From: Chloroflexota bacterium
GTDB taxonomy: Bacteria; Chloroflexota; Limnocylindria; Limnocylindrales; CSP1-4
Length of the DNA: 6,633 nt
NCBI GenBank assembly: GCA_025355255.1
Contig: JANYAA010000368.1
Location: forward strand, 1-6,633
Direction of reading: 5' to 3'
The notes beneath the pieces were generated by a model. It saw only the letters and a program-made list of their open reading frames with translations. It did no database searches and was not told where the DNA came from. A program made the position numbers and the translations under genes. Numbering within the stretch: the stretch's first letter is position 1; each line of letters starts with the position of its first letter. Shown here one piece after another: positions 1 through 5,906 of the stretch.

Positions 1-934
1 CGTCGCCGCCGTCACGCGGGAACAACGCAATCCCGGTGCTCACGGCAACCGCGGAACCGCCCACGGGGTCCAGTGCGGCAACGCCGTCGCGGAGCCGGCG
101 CGCGATCGTCATGCCCCCGGCGGCACCCGGCGCCACCAGCAGGAACTCGTCACCGCCGGCCCGCGCAATCGTGTCCACGATGCGTACGCTCTCCGCAAGC
201 ACGGCGGCAACACGCCGCAGCGCGACATCGCCGGCCCGCGAGCCAGCCCGCTCGTTCAGGGCGCGGAACCCGTCAACATCAATGATCGCCACAGACACCT
301 CGGTGCCCTGACGCTGCGCCCGCGCCAGCTCCAGATCCAGCACCCGGCGCGCCACACGCTCGTTGGGCAGCCCCGTCAGCGCATCGGCGTGGGCGGTCCG
401 CTCGGTCCAGTCGGCCTCTTCAGCGGCCAGGGACGACAGCCGGAATGCGGCCAGCGCGGCAGCGGCCAAATCGGCCACGGCAACAAGCAAGGTCTCCTCG
501 GCGGTGTCCACGCTGTGTGAGCCCGCCCAGCCAAGGGTCAGCACGCCCACGCAGGCCTCAACCCCGCCGCCGGACGAAACCACCAGCGGCAGGTCCACAC
601 CCGTCATCGGCCCGCCATCGGGTCCAACAGCAACACGTCCAAGCGTCCCCGTGCGGTCCAGCGCCGCAAGGTTGATCGGATGCTCGGGATTGCCCGTCAC
701 CTGCCCGGAGAATGCGCTCGCCTCGGCGGCCGTCATGCCCACCGTGAGGAGCAGCTCCAGCGCAGACCCATCTGGCTCCAGCGCAAATACCGCTGCGACC
801 GACGCGCCAACCGCGGCTGAGCCCGCCTCCGTGATGACGGCGAGGGCGGTGTCCAGATCGGCGGCGCGCGCAAGCGCGGCAGCTCCCGCCGAAACCACAG
901 CGAGTGCCCCGGCCTTGCCGCTGGTGTCGGTCAC
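1..934 (-). CDS. GAF-GGDEF diguanylate cyclase (C-terminus cut by window edge)
   Basis: Predicted cytoplasmic diguanylate cyclase making c-di-GMP from two GTP. I translated 311 codons on the minus strand from GTG at 934, open to the left edge. Residues about 24-165 look like a GAF-type sensor domain; no membrane segment is visible. The GGDEF domain starts near residue 184 with HADALTGLPN. The metal-binding aspartate lies in IDVDGFRALN (D219) and the intact signature AGGDEF is at 259-264. RIVD at 251-254 sits five residues before GGDEF, the position of the RxxD product-inhibition site, so both catalysis and feedback inhibition look intact. The reading ends at STGIALFPRDGGD, so roughly the last 30 residues are outside the window. 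GTG 934 is chosen because GGGAGGG lies 4 nt upstream. An in-frame ATG at 1006 would add 24 Gly/Arg/Pro-rich residues and looks less likely. The input signal of the GAF domain is unknown. Confidence 0.9.
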   Translation of the reverse strand, partial: MTDTSGKAGALAVVSAGAAALARAADLDTALAVITEAGSAAVGASVAAVFALEPDGSALELLLTVGMTAAEASAFSGQVTGNPEHPINLAALDRTGTLGRVAVGPDGGPMTGVDLPLVVSSGGGVEACVGVLTLGWAGSHSVDTAEETLLVAVADLAAAALAAFRLSSLAAEEADWTERTAHADALTGLPNERVARRVLDLELARAQRQGTEVSVAIIDVDGFRALNERAGSRAGDVALRRVAAVLAESVRIVDTIARAGGDEFLLVAPGAAGGMTIARRLRDGVAALDPVGGSAVAVSTGIALFPRDGGD

Positions 935-938
935 GAAA

Positions 939-945
939 CCCTCCC
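939..945 (-). promoter_or_regulatory. Ribosome binding site of the GGDEF gene
   Basis: On the minus strand GGGAGGG is followed by TTTC and then GTG at 934. This purine-rich Shine-Dalgarno sequence with 4 nt spacing decides the GTG start over the in-frame ATG at 1006. Confidence 0.65.
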
Positions 946-1069
946 TTGAACCCGGTCCCGCCCGGTCCGGCGTTCCTCGGCGTGTGTTGCCGCCGCCGGG
1001 ACTCATGGTGTCGCGATCGTACACCGCCTCTGGAGACATACGGGTATCGTCGTGCGCCCGCCAACCGGC

Positions 1070-1075
1070 TAGACT
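1070..1075 (+). promoter_or_regulatory. -10 element TAGACT, probably giving a leaderless mRNA
   Basis: TAGACT fits the TAnnnT core of a sigma-70-type -10 box. The first base 7 nt after its last T is 1082, the G of the GTG start of the next gene, so the transcript would begin at the start codon. No usable Shine-Dalgarno exists: GGGG at 1077-1080 is only 1 nt from the GTG. The same CCGGnTAGACT string recurs before guaB3 and guaA. No convincing TTGACA -35 box is visible. Confidence 0.6.
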
Positions 1076-1081
1076 CGGGGC

Positions 1082-1411
1082 GTGAAGCTCGTCGTCTGCA
1101 TCGTCGGGAGCGAGGACGCTGGCACCCTTGTGGATGCCCTCCTTGCCGCTGAGCACCGCGCCACGCGGCTGAACTCCTCGGGCGGGTTCCTGAAGAAGTC
1201 CAACGCCACCGTCATGGTGGGCGTGGAGGACCAGGACGTGGAGGAGGTTCTGGCGCTGGTGCGCGCCACGTGTCGCCCGCGCACGCAGATCGTCAACCCC
1301 ATGCCGCCCATCATGGAGCCCGGCGAGTTCTTCATGCCGTATCCCCTCGAGGTAGAGGTGGGCGGTGCCACCGTGTTCGTCCTGCCAGTGGAGCGGTTCG
1401 AAAGACTGTGA
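1082..1411 (+). CDS. darA: Cyclic-di-AMP receptor, PstA/DarA (DUF970) family
   Basis: A 109-residue PII-like signalling protein expected to form trimers and bind c-di-AMP in the cytoplasm. The family is known as PstA (Staphylococcus, Listeria) or DarA/YaaQ (Bacillus). The N-terminal MKLVVCIV strand, the SSGGFLKKSNAT loop and the C-terminal PYPLEVEVGGATVFVLPVER block are the family hallmarks, and the length is typical. Residues that I recall lining the ligand pocket of S. aureus PstA fall at identical numbers here: R26, T28, G35, F36, L37, N41, G47 and F99. The residue equivalent to Gln108 is Arg. The GTG start at 1082 lies directly at the predicted transcription start. Its stop overlaps the next gene by 4 bp (GTGA), so the downstream proline dehydrogenase is probably translationally coupled. 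The output partner of this family is generally unknown. Not to be confused with the phosphate permease gene also called pstA. Confidence 0.9.
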   Translation: MKLVVCIVGSEDAGTLVDALLAAEHRATRLNSSGGFLKKSNATVMVGVEDQDVEEVLALVRATCRPRTQIVNPMPPIMEPGEFFMPYPLEVEVGGATVFVLPVERFERL

Positions 1412-2337
1412 ACGCCGTCCTGCGCAAGATCCTGCTCTGGTGTGCCCGCAACCCGTGGATGCGTGAGCACATGCCGCGCCTGCCGTTCATGCAGAAGGCC
1501 GTCCGGCGGTTCATGCCGGGCGACACCATTGACGCTGCCCTGGGCGTCGCCGTGGACCTGCAGGTGCTGGGCATCGGGACCATCTACACAAAGCTTGGCG
1601 AGAACATCAACGAGCTCAGCCAGGCGCAGCAGACGGTCGACAACTACACGGCGCTGCTGGCCGGCATCAAGGCCGCCGAGATTGACGGCGAGATCAGCGT
1701 GAAGCCCACCCAGCTTGGCCTGGATGTCGATGAGGACGCCTGCTTCACGCATCTGGTCACGCTGGCCACCGCGGCTGAGGCGCAGGGCTCGTACCTCTGG
1801 ATCGACATGGAGGACAGCTCGTACGTGGACCGGACGCTGGAGCTGTACCAGCGCCTGCGCGCAACGCACCCGCGGACCGGCATCTGCCTTCAGGCGTACC
1901 TCAAGCGAACTGCCAAGGACGTGGAGCGGCTGCTGCCAATCAACCCGGCTATCCGCCTGGTGAAGGGCGCCTACGACGAGCCCAAGACGATTGCCTTCAA
2001 GTCGAAGCGCGAAGTGGACGCCAACTTCCTGGGTGTGGCCGTGACGCTGCTGCGGGAGGGCCGAACGCGGCCGCTGCGCATTGGCTTGGGCACCCATGAC
2101 GTTGAGCTGGTGCAGCAGATCGCCTCACACGCGGCGGCCGCCGGGATCCCGAAGGACGCCTTCGAGGTCACGATGCTGTTTGGCATACGGGCGCGCGAAC
2201 AGCGGGCCCTCGCCCGATCTGGATACAAGGTGCAAACGCTGATTGCCTATGGCGCCGCCTGGTACCCCTGGTACATGCGCCGTCTCGCCGAGCGCCCGGC
2301 CAACGTGGTGTTCGCGCTCCGGCAGCTGCTTCCCTAG
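1408..2337 (+). CDS. Proline dehydrogenase (monofunctional, FAD-dependent)
   Basis: Oxidises L-proline to pyrroline-5-carboxylate with FAD, the first step of proline catabolism to glutamate. The protein has 309 residues from GTG 1408, matching the short monofunctional Thermus/Deinococcus-type enzymes rather than the long bifunctional PutA. Family motifs appear in order along the beta/alpha barrel: ISVKPTQLGLD (K99), WIDMEDSSYVD, LQAYLKRT, RLVKGAYDEP, LGTHD, MLFGIR, and the terminal YGAAWYPWYMRRLAERPAN. The last carries the paired R291-R292 expected to bind the proline carboxylate. GTG 1408 is chosen because it overlaps the receptor stop as GTGA and the N-terminus aligns with helix alpha-0; there is no close Shine-Dalgarno, consistent with coupled translation. 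The pyrroline-5-carboxylate dehydrogenase that completes the pathway is not in this window. Confidence 0.93.
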   Translation: MNAVLRKILLWCARNPWMREHMPRLPFMQKAVRRFMPGDTIDAALGVAVDLQVLGIGTIYTKLGENINELSQAQQTVDNYTALLAGIKAAEIDGEISVKPTQLGLDVDEDACFTHLVTLATAAEAQGSYLWIDMEDSSYVDRTLELYQRLRATHPRTGICLQAYLKRTAKDVERLLPINPAIRLVKGAYDEPKTIAFKSKREVDANFLGVAVTLLREGRTRPLRIGLGTHDVELVQQIASHAAAAGIPKDAFEVTMLFGIRAREQRALARSGYKVQTLIAYGAAWYPWYMRRLAERPANVVFALRQLLP

Positions 2338-2344
2338 GCGCGGG

Positions 2345-2935
2345 ATCATCACCGCCCTGCGTGGCCGTTTCCAGGCGCTGGAGGCATCGGCGCCCGACAT
2401 CGTCGCCGCCTGGCGCGGCATCGAGGACGGGCGTTTCATCTCGGTCCGCCGCGAGGTTCGCCGCCGCGCAGGTCTTGGGTCGGCTGAGTGCCTGACGGCC
2501 CAGCTGGCCGCCGTCGCGGACGCGCTGGCGTCTGTGGTCATCGTGCTGCCGGACGCTGCCTTTGCCCTGCCGGGCGGCGAGGGCGACTGGAATGTGGCGC
2601 AGGCGCTGGGCCACACGGCCGAGGCGCGGGCGGGGCTGGCGATGGCGGGCTCACTTGCGGCGTCTGGCCACTGGCCGGCCGATGCCGCCGCCGTGGTGCC
2701 GGGCGTGCCGGGCGCCGCCGATGCCACACGCGAAGCGCTGCTTCGGCGGCTGGCCACAACCCAGCGTGTTGTCGAGCGAGCCGCGCGTTCAATCGCCGGA
2801 CACGAGGACACGCCATGCCGGCTGGAGCACCCGCTCGTTGGGCGGCTTCGGTGCGGCGAGTGGCTGCTGTTCGCCGGTGTCCACGATCTGATGCATCTTG
2901 ATCAACTTGAGCGCCTGGAGGCGAATCTGCCATGA
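2345..2935 (+). CDS. DinB-like (YfiT/DinB_2 superfamily) protein, start unresolved
   Basis: A putative metal-binding four-helix-bundle protein of the DinB/YfiT superfamily, whose members include thiol-dependent transferases; the substrate cannot be inferred. Characteristic pieces are DWNVAQALGHTAEAR with a histidine at 2612-2614, then HPLVGRLRCGEWLLF followed by HDLMH with histidines at 2882-2884 and 2894-2896. This is the three-histidine pattern of the family. The stop overlaps the Nudix start as ATGA. The start is a problem: 2345 marks where protein-like sequence begins, not a start codon. No in-frame ATG, GTG or TTG lies between the upstream stop (2337) and GTG 2534. The candidates are TTG 2243 or ATG 2249 (about 90 bp overlap with proline dehydrogenase and unnatural Pro/Ser/Cys-rich sequence), CTG 2357, or GTG 2534, which would lose the first helix. 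In-frame GGG at 2342 is one base from GTG. Confidence 0.6.
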   Translation: MITALRGRFQALEASAPDIVAAWRGIEDGRFISVRREVRRRAGLGSAECLTAQLAAVADALASVVIVLPDAAFALPGGEGDWNVAQALGHTAEARAGLAMAGSLAASGHWPADAAAVVPGVPGAADATREALLRRLATTQRVVERAARSIAGHEDTPCRLEHPLVGRLRCGEWLLFAGVHDLMHLDQLERLEANLP

Positions 2936-3438
2936 GTCTTCGCCCAGGCATCGTCGAGTGCTGGATCTTCCGCGTCCATCCGCGCACGGGCGCGGTGGAG
3001 ATCCTGCTGATCCGCCGCGCGGCGCACCGCGTCTTCCCGGGGCTGTGGCAGTGCGTGACCGGCCGGGTGGAAGCCGAGGAGCGCGTACCGATGGCGGCGC
3101 TGCGCGAGGTGGCCGAGGAGACCGGTATCGGCCCGGCCGACATCGAGGCGTTCTACGACCTAGACCACGTGGTGCCGCTCTACAACGAGCTGACCGACAC
3201 CGTGGGGATGTCGATCATCTTTGCCGCGCGCGTTCGCCCGGAGGCCGTTGTCACGCTGTCGCACGAGCACGACGAGATGCGCTGGGTGCGCTCGGTGGAC
3301 GCGCCGTCGCTGGCCATCTGGCAGTCGTACCTGGAGTCGGTGCGGCGCGTGCAGGAGCTGGCGGTTGATCCCGAGCGGGCGCGCTGGTTTGCGCTGGACG
3401 CCGAGGGGCACCGGATCGCACGGCGGCCGATCGTCTAG
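2932..3438 (+). CDS. Nudix hydrolase (possibly NudB-like)
   Basis: A 168-residue hydrolase expected to cleave a nucleoside diphosphate linked to another group, with Mg2+ held by the Nudix box. The box is complete and matches GX5EX7REUXEEXGU: it runs from G44 to I66, with E50 and the REVAEETGI segment at 58-66. The preceding WQCVTGRVEAEE resembles dihydroneopterin triphosphate pyrophosphatase (NudB) of folate synthesis, but that similarity is too weak to assign the substrate. The residues after the core are charged and helical-looking. Its ATG overlaps the DinB-like stop by 4 bp, and GGAGG at 2917-2921 lies 10 nt upstream. It is the last gene of the four-gene operon. Its TAG stop shares a CTAG with the stop of the convergent PPK2 gene. 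Confidence 0.9.
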   Translation: MSLRPGIVECWIFRVHPRTGAVEILLIRRAAHRVFPGLWQCVTGRVEAEERVPMAALREVAEETGIGPADIEAFYDLDHVVPLYNELTDTVGMSIIFAARVRPEAVVTLSHEHDEMRWVRSVDAPSLAIWQSYLESVRRVQELAVDPERARWFALDAEGHRIARRPIV

Positions 3439-4337
3439 AACACCTCCGGGATGAACGTCTGCTCGTCCGTCGGCGGACGGACGTAGCCGCGGTCGGGCTC
3501 GCGGGGCGGCAGCACGATCGGCTCGGGCGTGAGGTCCTCGTACGGGATGAGCGAGAGCAGGTGGCTGATCACGTTGAGGCGGGCGCGCTTCTTGTCGTCG
3601 GCGTTGACCACATACCAGGGCGCCTGCCTGATGTCCGTGTGGCGGAACATCTCGTCCTTGGCCATGGAGTACTCGATCCAGCGGGCGCGGCTCTGCAGGT
3701 CCATCGGCGAGAGCTTCCAGCGTTTCGGCGGGTCCTTGATCCGGGCCTGGAACCGTCGCTCCTGCTCGGAGTCGCTCACGGAGAACCAATACTTGACCAC
3801 GTTGATCCCGGAGCGGACCAGCATGCGCTCGAACTCCGGGCAGGACCGGTAGAAGTCCTCGACTTCGACCGCCGCGGCGAAGCCCATCACCCGCTCGACG
3901 CCGGCGCGGTTGTACCAGGAGCGGTCGAACAAGACGATCTCGCCCGCCGCGGGCAGATGCGCTGCGTAGCGCTGGAAATACCACTGCGTGCGCTCGCGCT
4001 CGGTGGGCGCCGGCAGGGCGACAACCCGCGCGATCCGGGAGTTGAGCGCGAGGGTGATCGTCTTGATCGCGCCGCCCTTGCCCGCGGCGTCGCGGCCCTC
4101 AAACAGCACCACGACCTTCAGGCCGCGCGCGTGGACCCACTCCTGGAGCTTCGCCAACTCGACCTGGAGCTTCGCAAGCTCCTCGAGGTAGCGCTTGGTG
4201 GACATCGGCGTGGGCGCCGGCGGGGCGGGTGGCGGCGGGTCGGCGGGCTCGCCCAGCACGCGGTTGAGCGTCACGTCGATGCCGTTGGTGGTGGCGCCAG
4301 CCTCGGTGTCGGCTCTGCGCTTCTTGTCCTTGCTCAT
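3435..4337 (-). CDS. ppk2: Polyphosphate kinase 2 (PPK2), class I-like
   Basis: Transfers phosphate between inorganic polyphosphate and nucleotides, typically forming ATP from ADP in single-domain class I enzymes. The protein has 300 residues from ATG 4337, about the usual length for one PPK2 domain. Visible motifs are the Walker A GRDAAGKGG (81-89), the Walker B/lid block VLFDRSWYNRAGVERVMGF (135-153), and KDPPKRWKLSPMDLQSRARW (201-220). The block APWYVVNADDKKRARLNVIS (239-258) follows. All are standard for the family. Residues 1-44 form a non-conserved charged and proline-rich tail (PADPPPPAPPAP), ending before MSTKRYLEELAKLQVEL. GAGG lies 6 nt upstream of ATG 4337 and supports this start; the frame stays open upstream to 4592, but that stretch lies over guaB3. 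It is divergent from guaB3 and convergent with the Nudix gene. The class (ADP versus AMP specificity) is inferred by similarity only. Confidence 0.94.
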   Translation of the reverse strand: MSKDKKRRADTEAGATTNGIDVTLNRVLGEPADPPPPAPPAPTPMSTKRYLEELAKLQVELAKLQEWVHARGLKVVVLFEGRDAAGKGGAIKTITLALNSRIARVVALPAPTERERTQWYFQRYAAHLPAAGEIVLFDRSWYNRAGVERVMGFAAAVEVEDFYRSCPEFERMLVRSGINVVKYWFSVSDSEQERRFQARIKDPPKRWKLSPMDLQSRARWIEYSMAKDEMFRHTDIRQAPWYVVNADDKKRARLNVISHLLSLIPYEDLTPEPIVLPPREPDRGYVRPPTDEQTFIPEVF

Positions 4338-4405
4338 CGCCAACCTCGCGCTCGCAGGGTCCGGACGCTGCAACGCTCCCAGTATGGGCCCGCGCGCCAG
4401 CCGGG

Positions 4406-4411
4406 TAGACT
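4406..4411 (+). promoter_or_regulatory. -10 element TAGACT upstream of guaB3
   Basis: CCGGGTAGACT matches the CCGGnTAGACT string before the c-di-AMP receptor and guaA. The predicted transcription start, 7 nt after the box, is G4418, giving a leader of about 26 nt. An inverted repeat, TGTGC (4411-4415) and GCACA (4424-4428) separated by 8 nt, straddles the start. It could be an operator or chance. Confidence 0.55.
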
Positions 4412-4417
4412 GTGCAG

Positions 4418-4447
4418 GTGCGAGCACACCACCGGAGGATGCGATGA
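4418..4447 (+). promoter_or_regulatory. Possible leaderless 9-codon upstream ORF overlapping guaB3
   Basis: A GTG sits exactly at the predicted transcription start, at the same 7-nt spacing from TAGACT as the leaderless start at 1082. It opens a reading frame encoding VRAHHRRMR, whose TGA (4445-4447) overlaps the guaB3 ATG as ATGA. The guaB3 Shine-Dalgarno lies inside it. If translated it would couple guaB3 translation to the leader. The evidence is positional only, and a 9-codon frame can arise by chance. Confidence 0.3.
4434..4438 (+). promoter_or_regulatory. Ribosome binding site of guaB3
   Basis: GGAGG lies 5 nt before ATG 4444 and fixes that start. It excludes the open but non-conserved in-frame extension back to 4195 and the out-of-frame ATG at 4439. 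Confidence 0.75.
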
Positions 4448-5610
4448 CCGAGACGCTGGCGAACCGCCGGGTCTTCCGCTCAAAGGTGGACGCCATCCGC
4501 CTCACGTACGGGTTTGAGGACGTCTCGCTCGCCCCCGGCACGGACACCGTGGATCCGGCCGATGTGGTCCTCGCGCAGGATTTCTGCGGCATTCACCTGG
4601 AGATCCCCGTGCTGGCCGCCGCCATGGACGCCGTCGCAGACGTGCGCCTCAGCGCCGAATTGGCAAGGCTTGGCGGTCTGTCGATCCTCAACCTCGAAGG
4701 CGTCCAGTTCCGCTACGACGACCCGTCCGCCGTGCTTGGCCGTATCGCCGCCGCGCCGGACAGCGAGATCCAGGACATTCTCGCCGAGGCGTACAAGGCG
4801 CCCATCCGCGAGGAGCTGATCGCCCGCCGCATCGACGAGCTCCACAAGGGAGGCTCCAAGGCGGCCTTCTCGGCCACCCCCGGCGTCGCCCAGAAGTTTG
4901 GCCATGTCTGCGCGGAGCACGGCGCGGACCTGTTCCTCGTCCAGAGCCAGGTCAGCTCGGCCCGCCATATCGCCACCGGCTACACGCCGCTGAGCCTGGC
5001 CGATTTCGTCCGCTCCATGCCCATCCCGGTTGCCGTGGGCAACACCACCAACGCCGACGCCGCGTTCCAGCTCATGGAGCAGGGCGCGGCCGCGGTGTTT
5101 GTGGGCGTGGGTCCCGGCGCCGCGTGCACCACGCGCGAGGTGTTGGGCATCGGCATCCCGCAGGTCACCGCCGTTGCTGACGTCTGCGCCGCGCGCGACA
5201 TGTACTTCGCCGAGACCGGGCGCTACGTCCCGGTTGTCGCGGACGGCGGCATGAAGAAGGGCGGCGACATCGCCAAGGCCATCGCCACGGGCGCCGACGT
5301 TGTGATGCTGGGCTCGCCGCTCGCCCGCGCGTCCGAGGCTCCGGGGCACGGCACCAACTGGGGCATGGCGGCCCCGTCGCCGGTGCTCCCGCGCGGCACG
5401 CGGATCAAGGTGGGCACGGTTGGTCCGCTGGACCAGATCCTCAACGGCCCCTCGCACGTCACGGACGGGACGCAGAACCTGATGGGCGCGCTCCGCCAGT
5501 CGATGGCGGCGCTTGGTGCGCGCACCATTGCCGATATGCACGACGTGGAAGTGGTCTACGCACCGTCGGTGGTCACCGAGGGCAAGTCCTGGCAGCTGCG
5601 CGGCAAGTAG
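4444..5610 (+). CDS. guaB3: GuaB3-type IMP dehydrogenase family protein
   Basis: A 388-residue TIM-barrel protein of the IMP dehydrogenase/GMP reductase superfamily, expected to act on IMP/XMP in guanine nucleotide synthesis. Visible signatures are PVLAAAMDAVAD (55-66), the active-site loop GPGAACTTRE with the expected catalytic Cys228, and the phosphate-binding segments ADGGMKKGGD (267-276) and ADVVMLGS (284-291). It lacks the tandem CBS (Bateman) insertion of canonical GuaB. A short helical stretch (RYDDPSAVLGRIAAAPDSEI onward, about 90-135) occupies that region, which is typical of GuaB3 of actinobacteria and cyanobacteria. The canonical IMPDH flap Arg-Tyr motif is not obvious. Known family activity: a cyanobacterial GuaB3 has been described as an active IMPDH, whereas many others are unassayed. 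Position with guaA downstream supports a GMP-synthesis role. A GMP reductase role is the main alternative. Confidence 0.92.
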   Translation: MTETLANRRVFRSKVDAIRLTYGFEDVSLAPGTDTVDPADVVLAQDFCGIHLEIPVLAAAMDAVADVRLSAELARLGGLSILNLEGVQFRYDDPSAVLGRIAAAPDSEIQDILAEAYKAPIREELIARRIDELHKGGSKAAFSATPGVAQKFGHVCAEHGADLFLVQSQVSSARHIATGYTPLSLADFVRSMPIPVAVGNTTNADAAFQLMEQGAAAVFVGVGPGAACTTREVLGIGIPQVTAVADVCAARDMYFAETGRYVPVVADGGMKKGGDIAKAIATGADVVMLGSPLARASEAPGHGTNWGMAAPSPVLPRGTRIKVGTVGPLDQILNGPSHVTDGTQNLMGALRQSMAALGARTIADMHDVEVVYAPSVVTEGKSWQLRGK

Positions 5611-5639
5611 CTGCGCACCTGCCTGCACGAAAGGACTTC

Positions 5640-5891
5640 GTGATGGGTGTTCGCAAGGCGCTGAATGTTGAGGCGCACGATGAGGCGCCTCCGGCGGATC
5701 CGAACAGTCCGCACGAGTACCGGGCTGCCGGCGAGAACTGGGTTGGCGGCGGCGTGCCGCCGGCCGCGCTGGGCGGACTTGGCGGCAACGCGGCTGCGAT
5801 CACCGGCGCGGGGATGTCGTTCGCGGACCGCCACTGCGTCATCTGCCGTCGCGAGGAGACAGACCCGATCCACGCACCTGCCGAGGAGTAG
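5640..5891 (+). CDS. Small hypothetical protein with HCxxC motif
   Basis: I do not recognise this protein. It has 83 residues from GTG 5640, or 82 from the adjacent ATG 5643. AAAGGA at 5630-5635 is 7 nt from the ATG, which I prefer. It starts 29 nt after the guaB3 stop, with no intervening promoter motif, so it is probably cotranscribed with guaB3; it ends 15 nt before the guaA promoter. Numbered from the ATG, the N-terminal third is charged (VRKALNVEAHDEAP), the middle is Gly/Ala/Pro-rich (about 34-58), and the C-terminus carries DRHCVICRREE. His64, Cys65, Cys68 and His77 could form a zinc or other metal site, or a CxxC redox pair. No signal peptide or membrane helix is visible. Its reality is supported by the ribosome binding site, its position between two real genes and sensible composition. 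Function unknown. Confidence 0.65.
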   Translation: MMGVRKALNVEAHDEAPPADPNSPHEYRAAGENWVGGGVPPAALGGLGGNAAAITGAGMSFADRHCVICRREETDPIHAPAEE

Positions 5892-5904
5892 CGGCCTCCG
5901 GCCG
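5892..5904. other. Short GC hairpin before the guaA promoter
   Basis: CGGCC, a TCC loop and GGCCG form a perfect 5-bp stem directly after the stop of the small protein and just ahead of TAGACT. No T-tract follows, so it is at best a weak transcription terminator or pause site. It overlaps the CCGG part of the recurring promoter string, so it may be incidental. Confidence 0.3.
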
Positions 5905-5906
5905 GT

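Noticed and set aside
1016..1021. TACGAT on the minus strand as a -10 box for the GGDEF gene
   Set aside because: It fits TAnnnT but lacks a -35 partner and the CCGGnTAGACT context; it would give a leader of about 75 nt to the preferred GTG start.
558..1064. Minus-strand open frame of 168 codons
   Set aside because: It overlaps the GGDEF gene in another frame; Arg/Gly-rich with no domain, while the GTG 934 frame carries GGDEF.
363..1085. Long plus-strand open frame (240 codons)
   Set aside because: It lies antisense to the GAF-GGDEF gene; the translation is Ser/Ala/Thr/Arg-rich with no motif, as expected for a GC-rich shadow frame.
1069..2097. Minus-strand open frame of 342 codons opposite the receptor and proline dehydrogenase
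   Set aside because: Antisense shadow of two clearly recognised genes; its sequence resembles no family.
4376..4390. Small palindrome CCCA-GTA-TGGG between ppk2 and guaB3
   Set aside because: Arms of only 4 bp; too short to support an operator call.
4195..4443. N-terminal extension of guaB3 in the same open frame
   Set aside because: The extension reads through the PPK2 coding region and the promoter region; GGAGG before ATG 4444 fixes the start.
3561..4517. Plus-strand open frame of 318 codons opposite PPK2
   Set aside because: Shadow of PPK2; His/Asp/Val/Arg-rich with no recognisable motif, and it runs into guaB3 in the wrong frame.
5593..5625. Repeated AGCTGCGC and a 5-bp inverted pair around the guaB3 stop as a terminator
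   Set aside because: The stem is weak with a long loop and no T-tract; the repeat is partly coding sequence.
4480..5628. Minus-strand open frame of 382 codons opposite guaB3
   Set aside because: Antisense shadow that mirrors guaB3 almost exactly; guaB3 has the catalytic motifs and a ribosome binding site.
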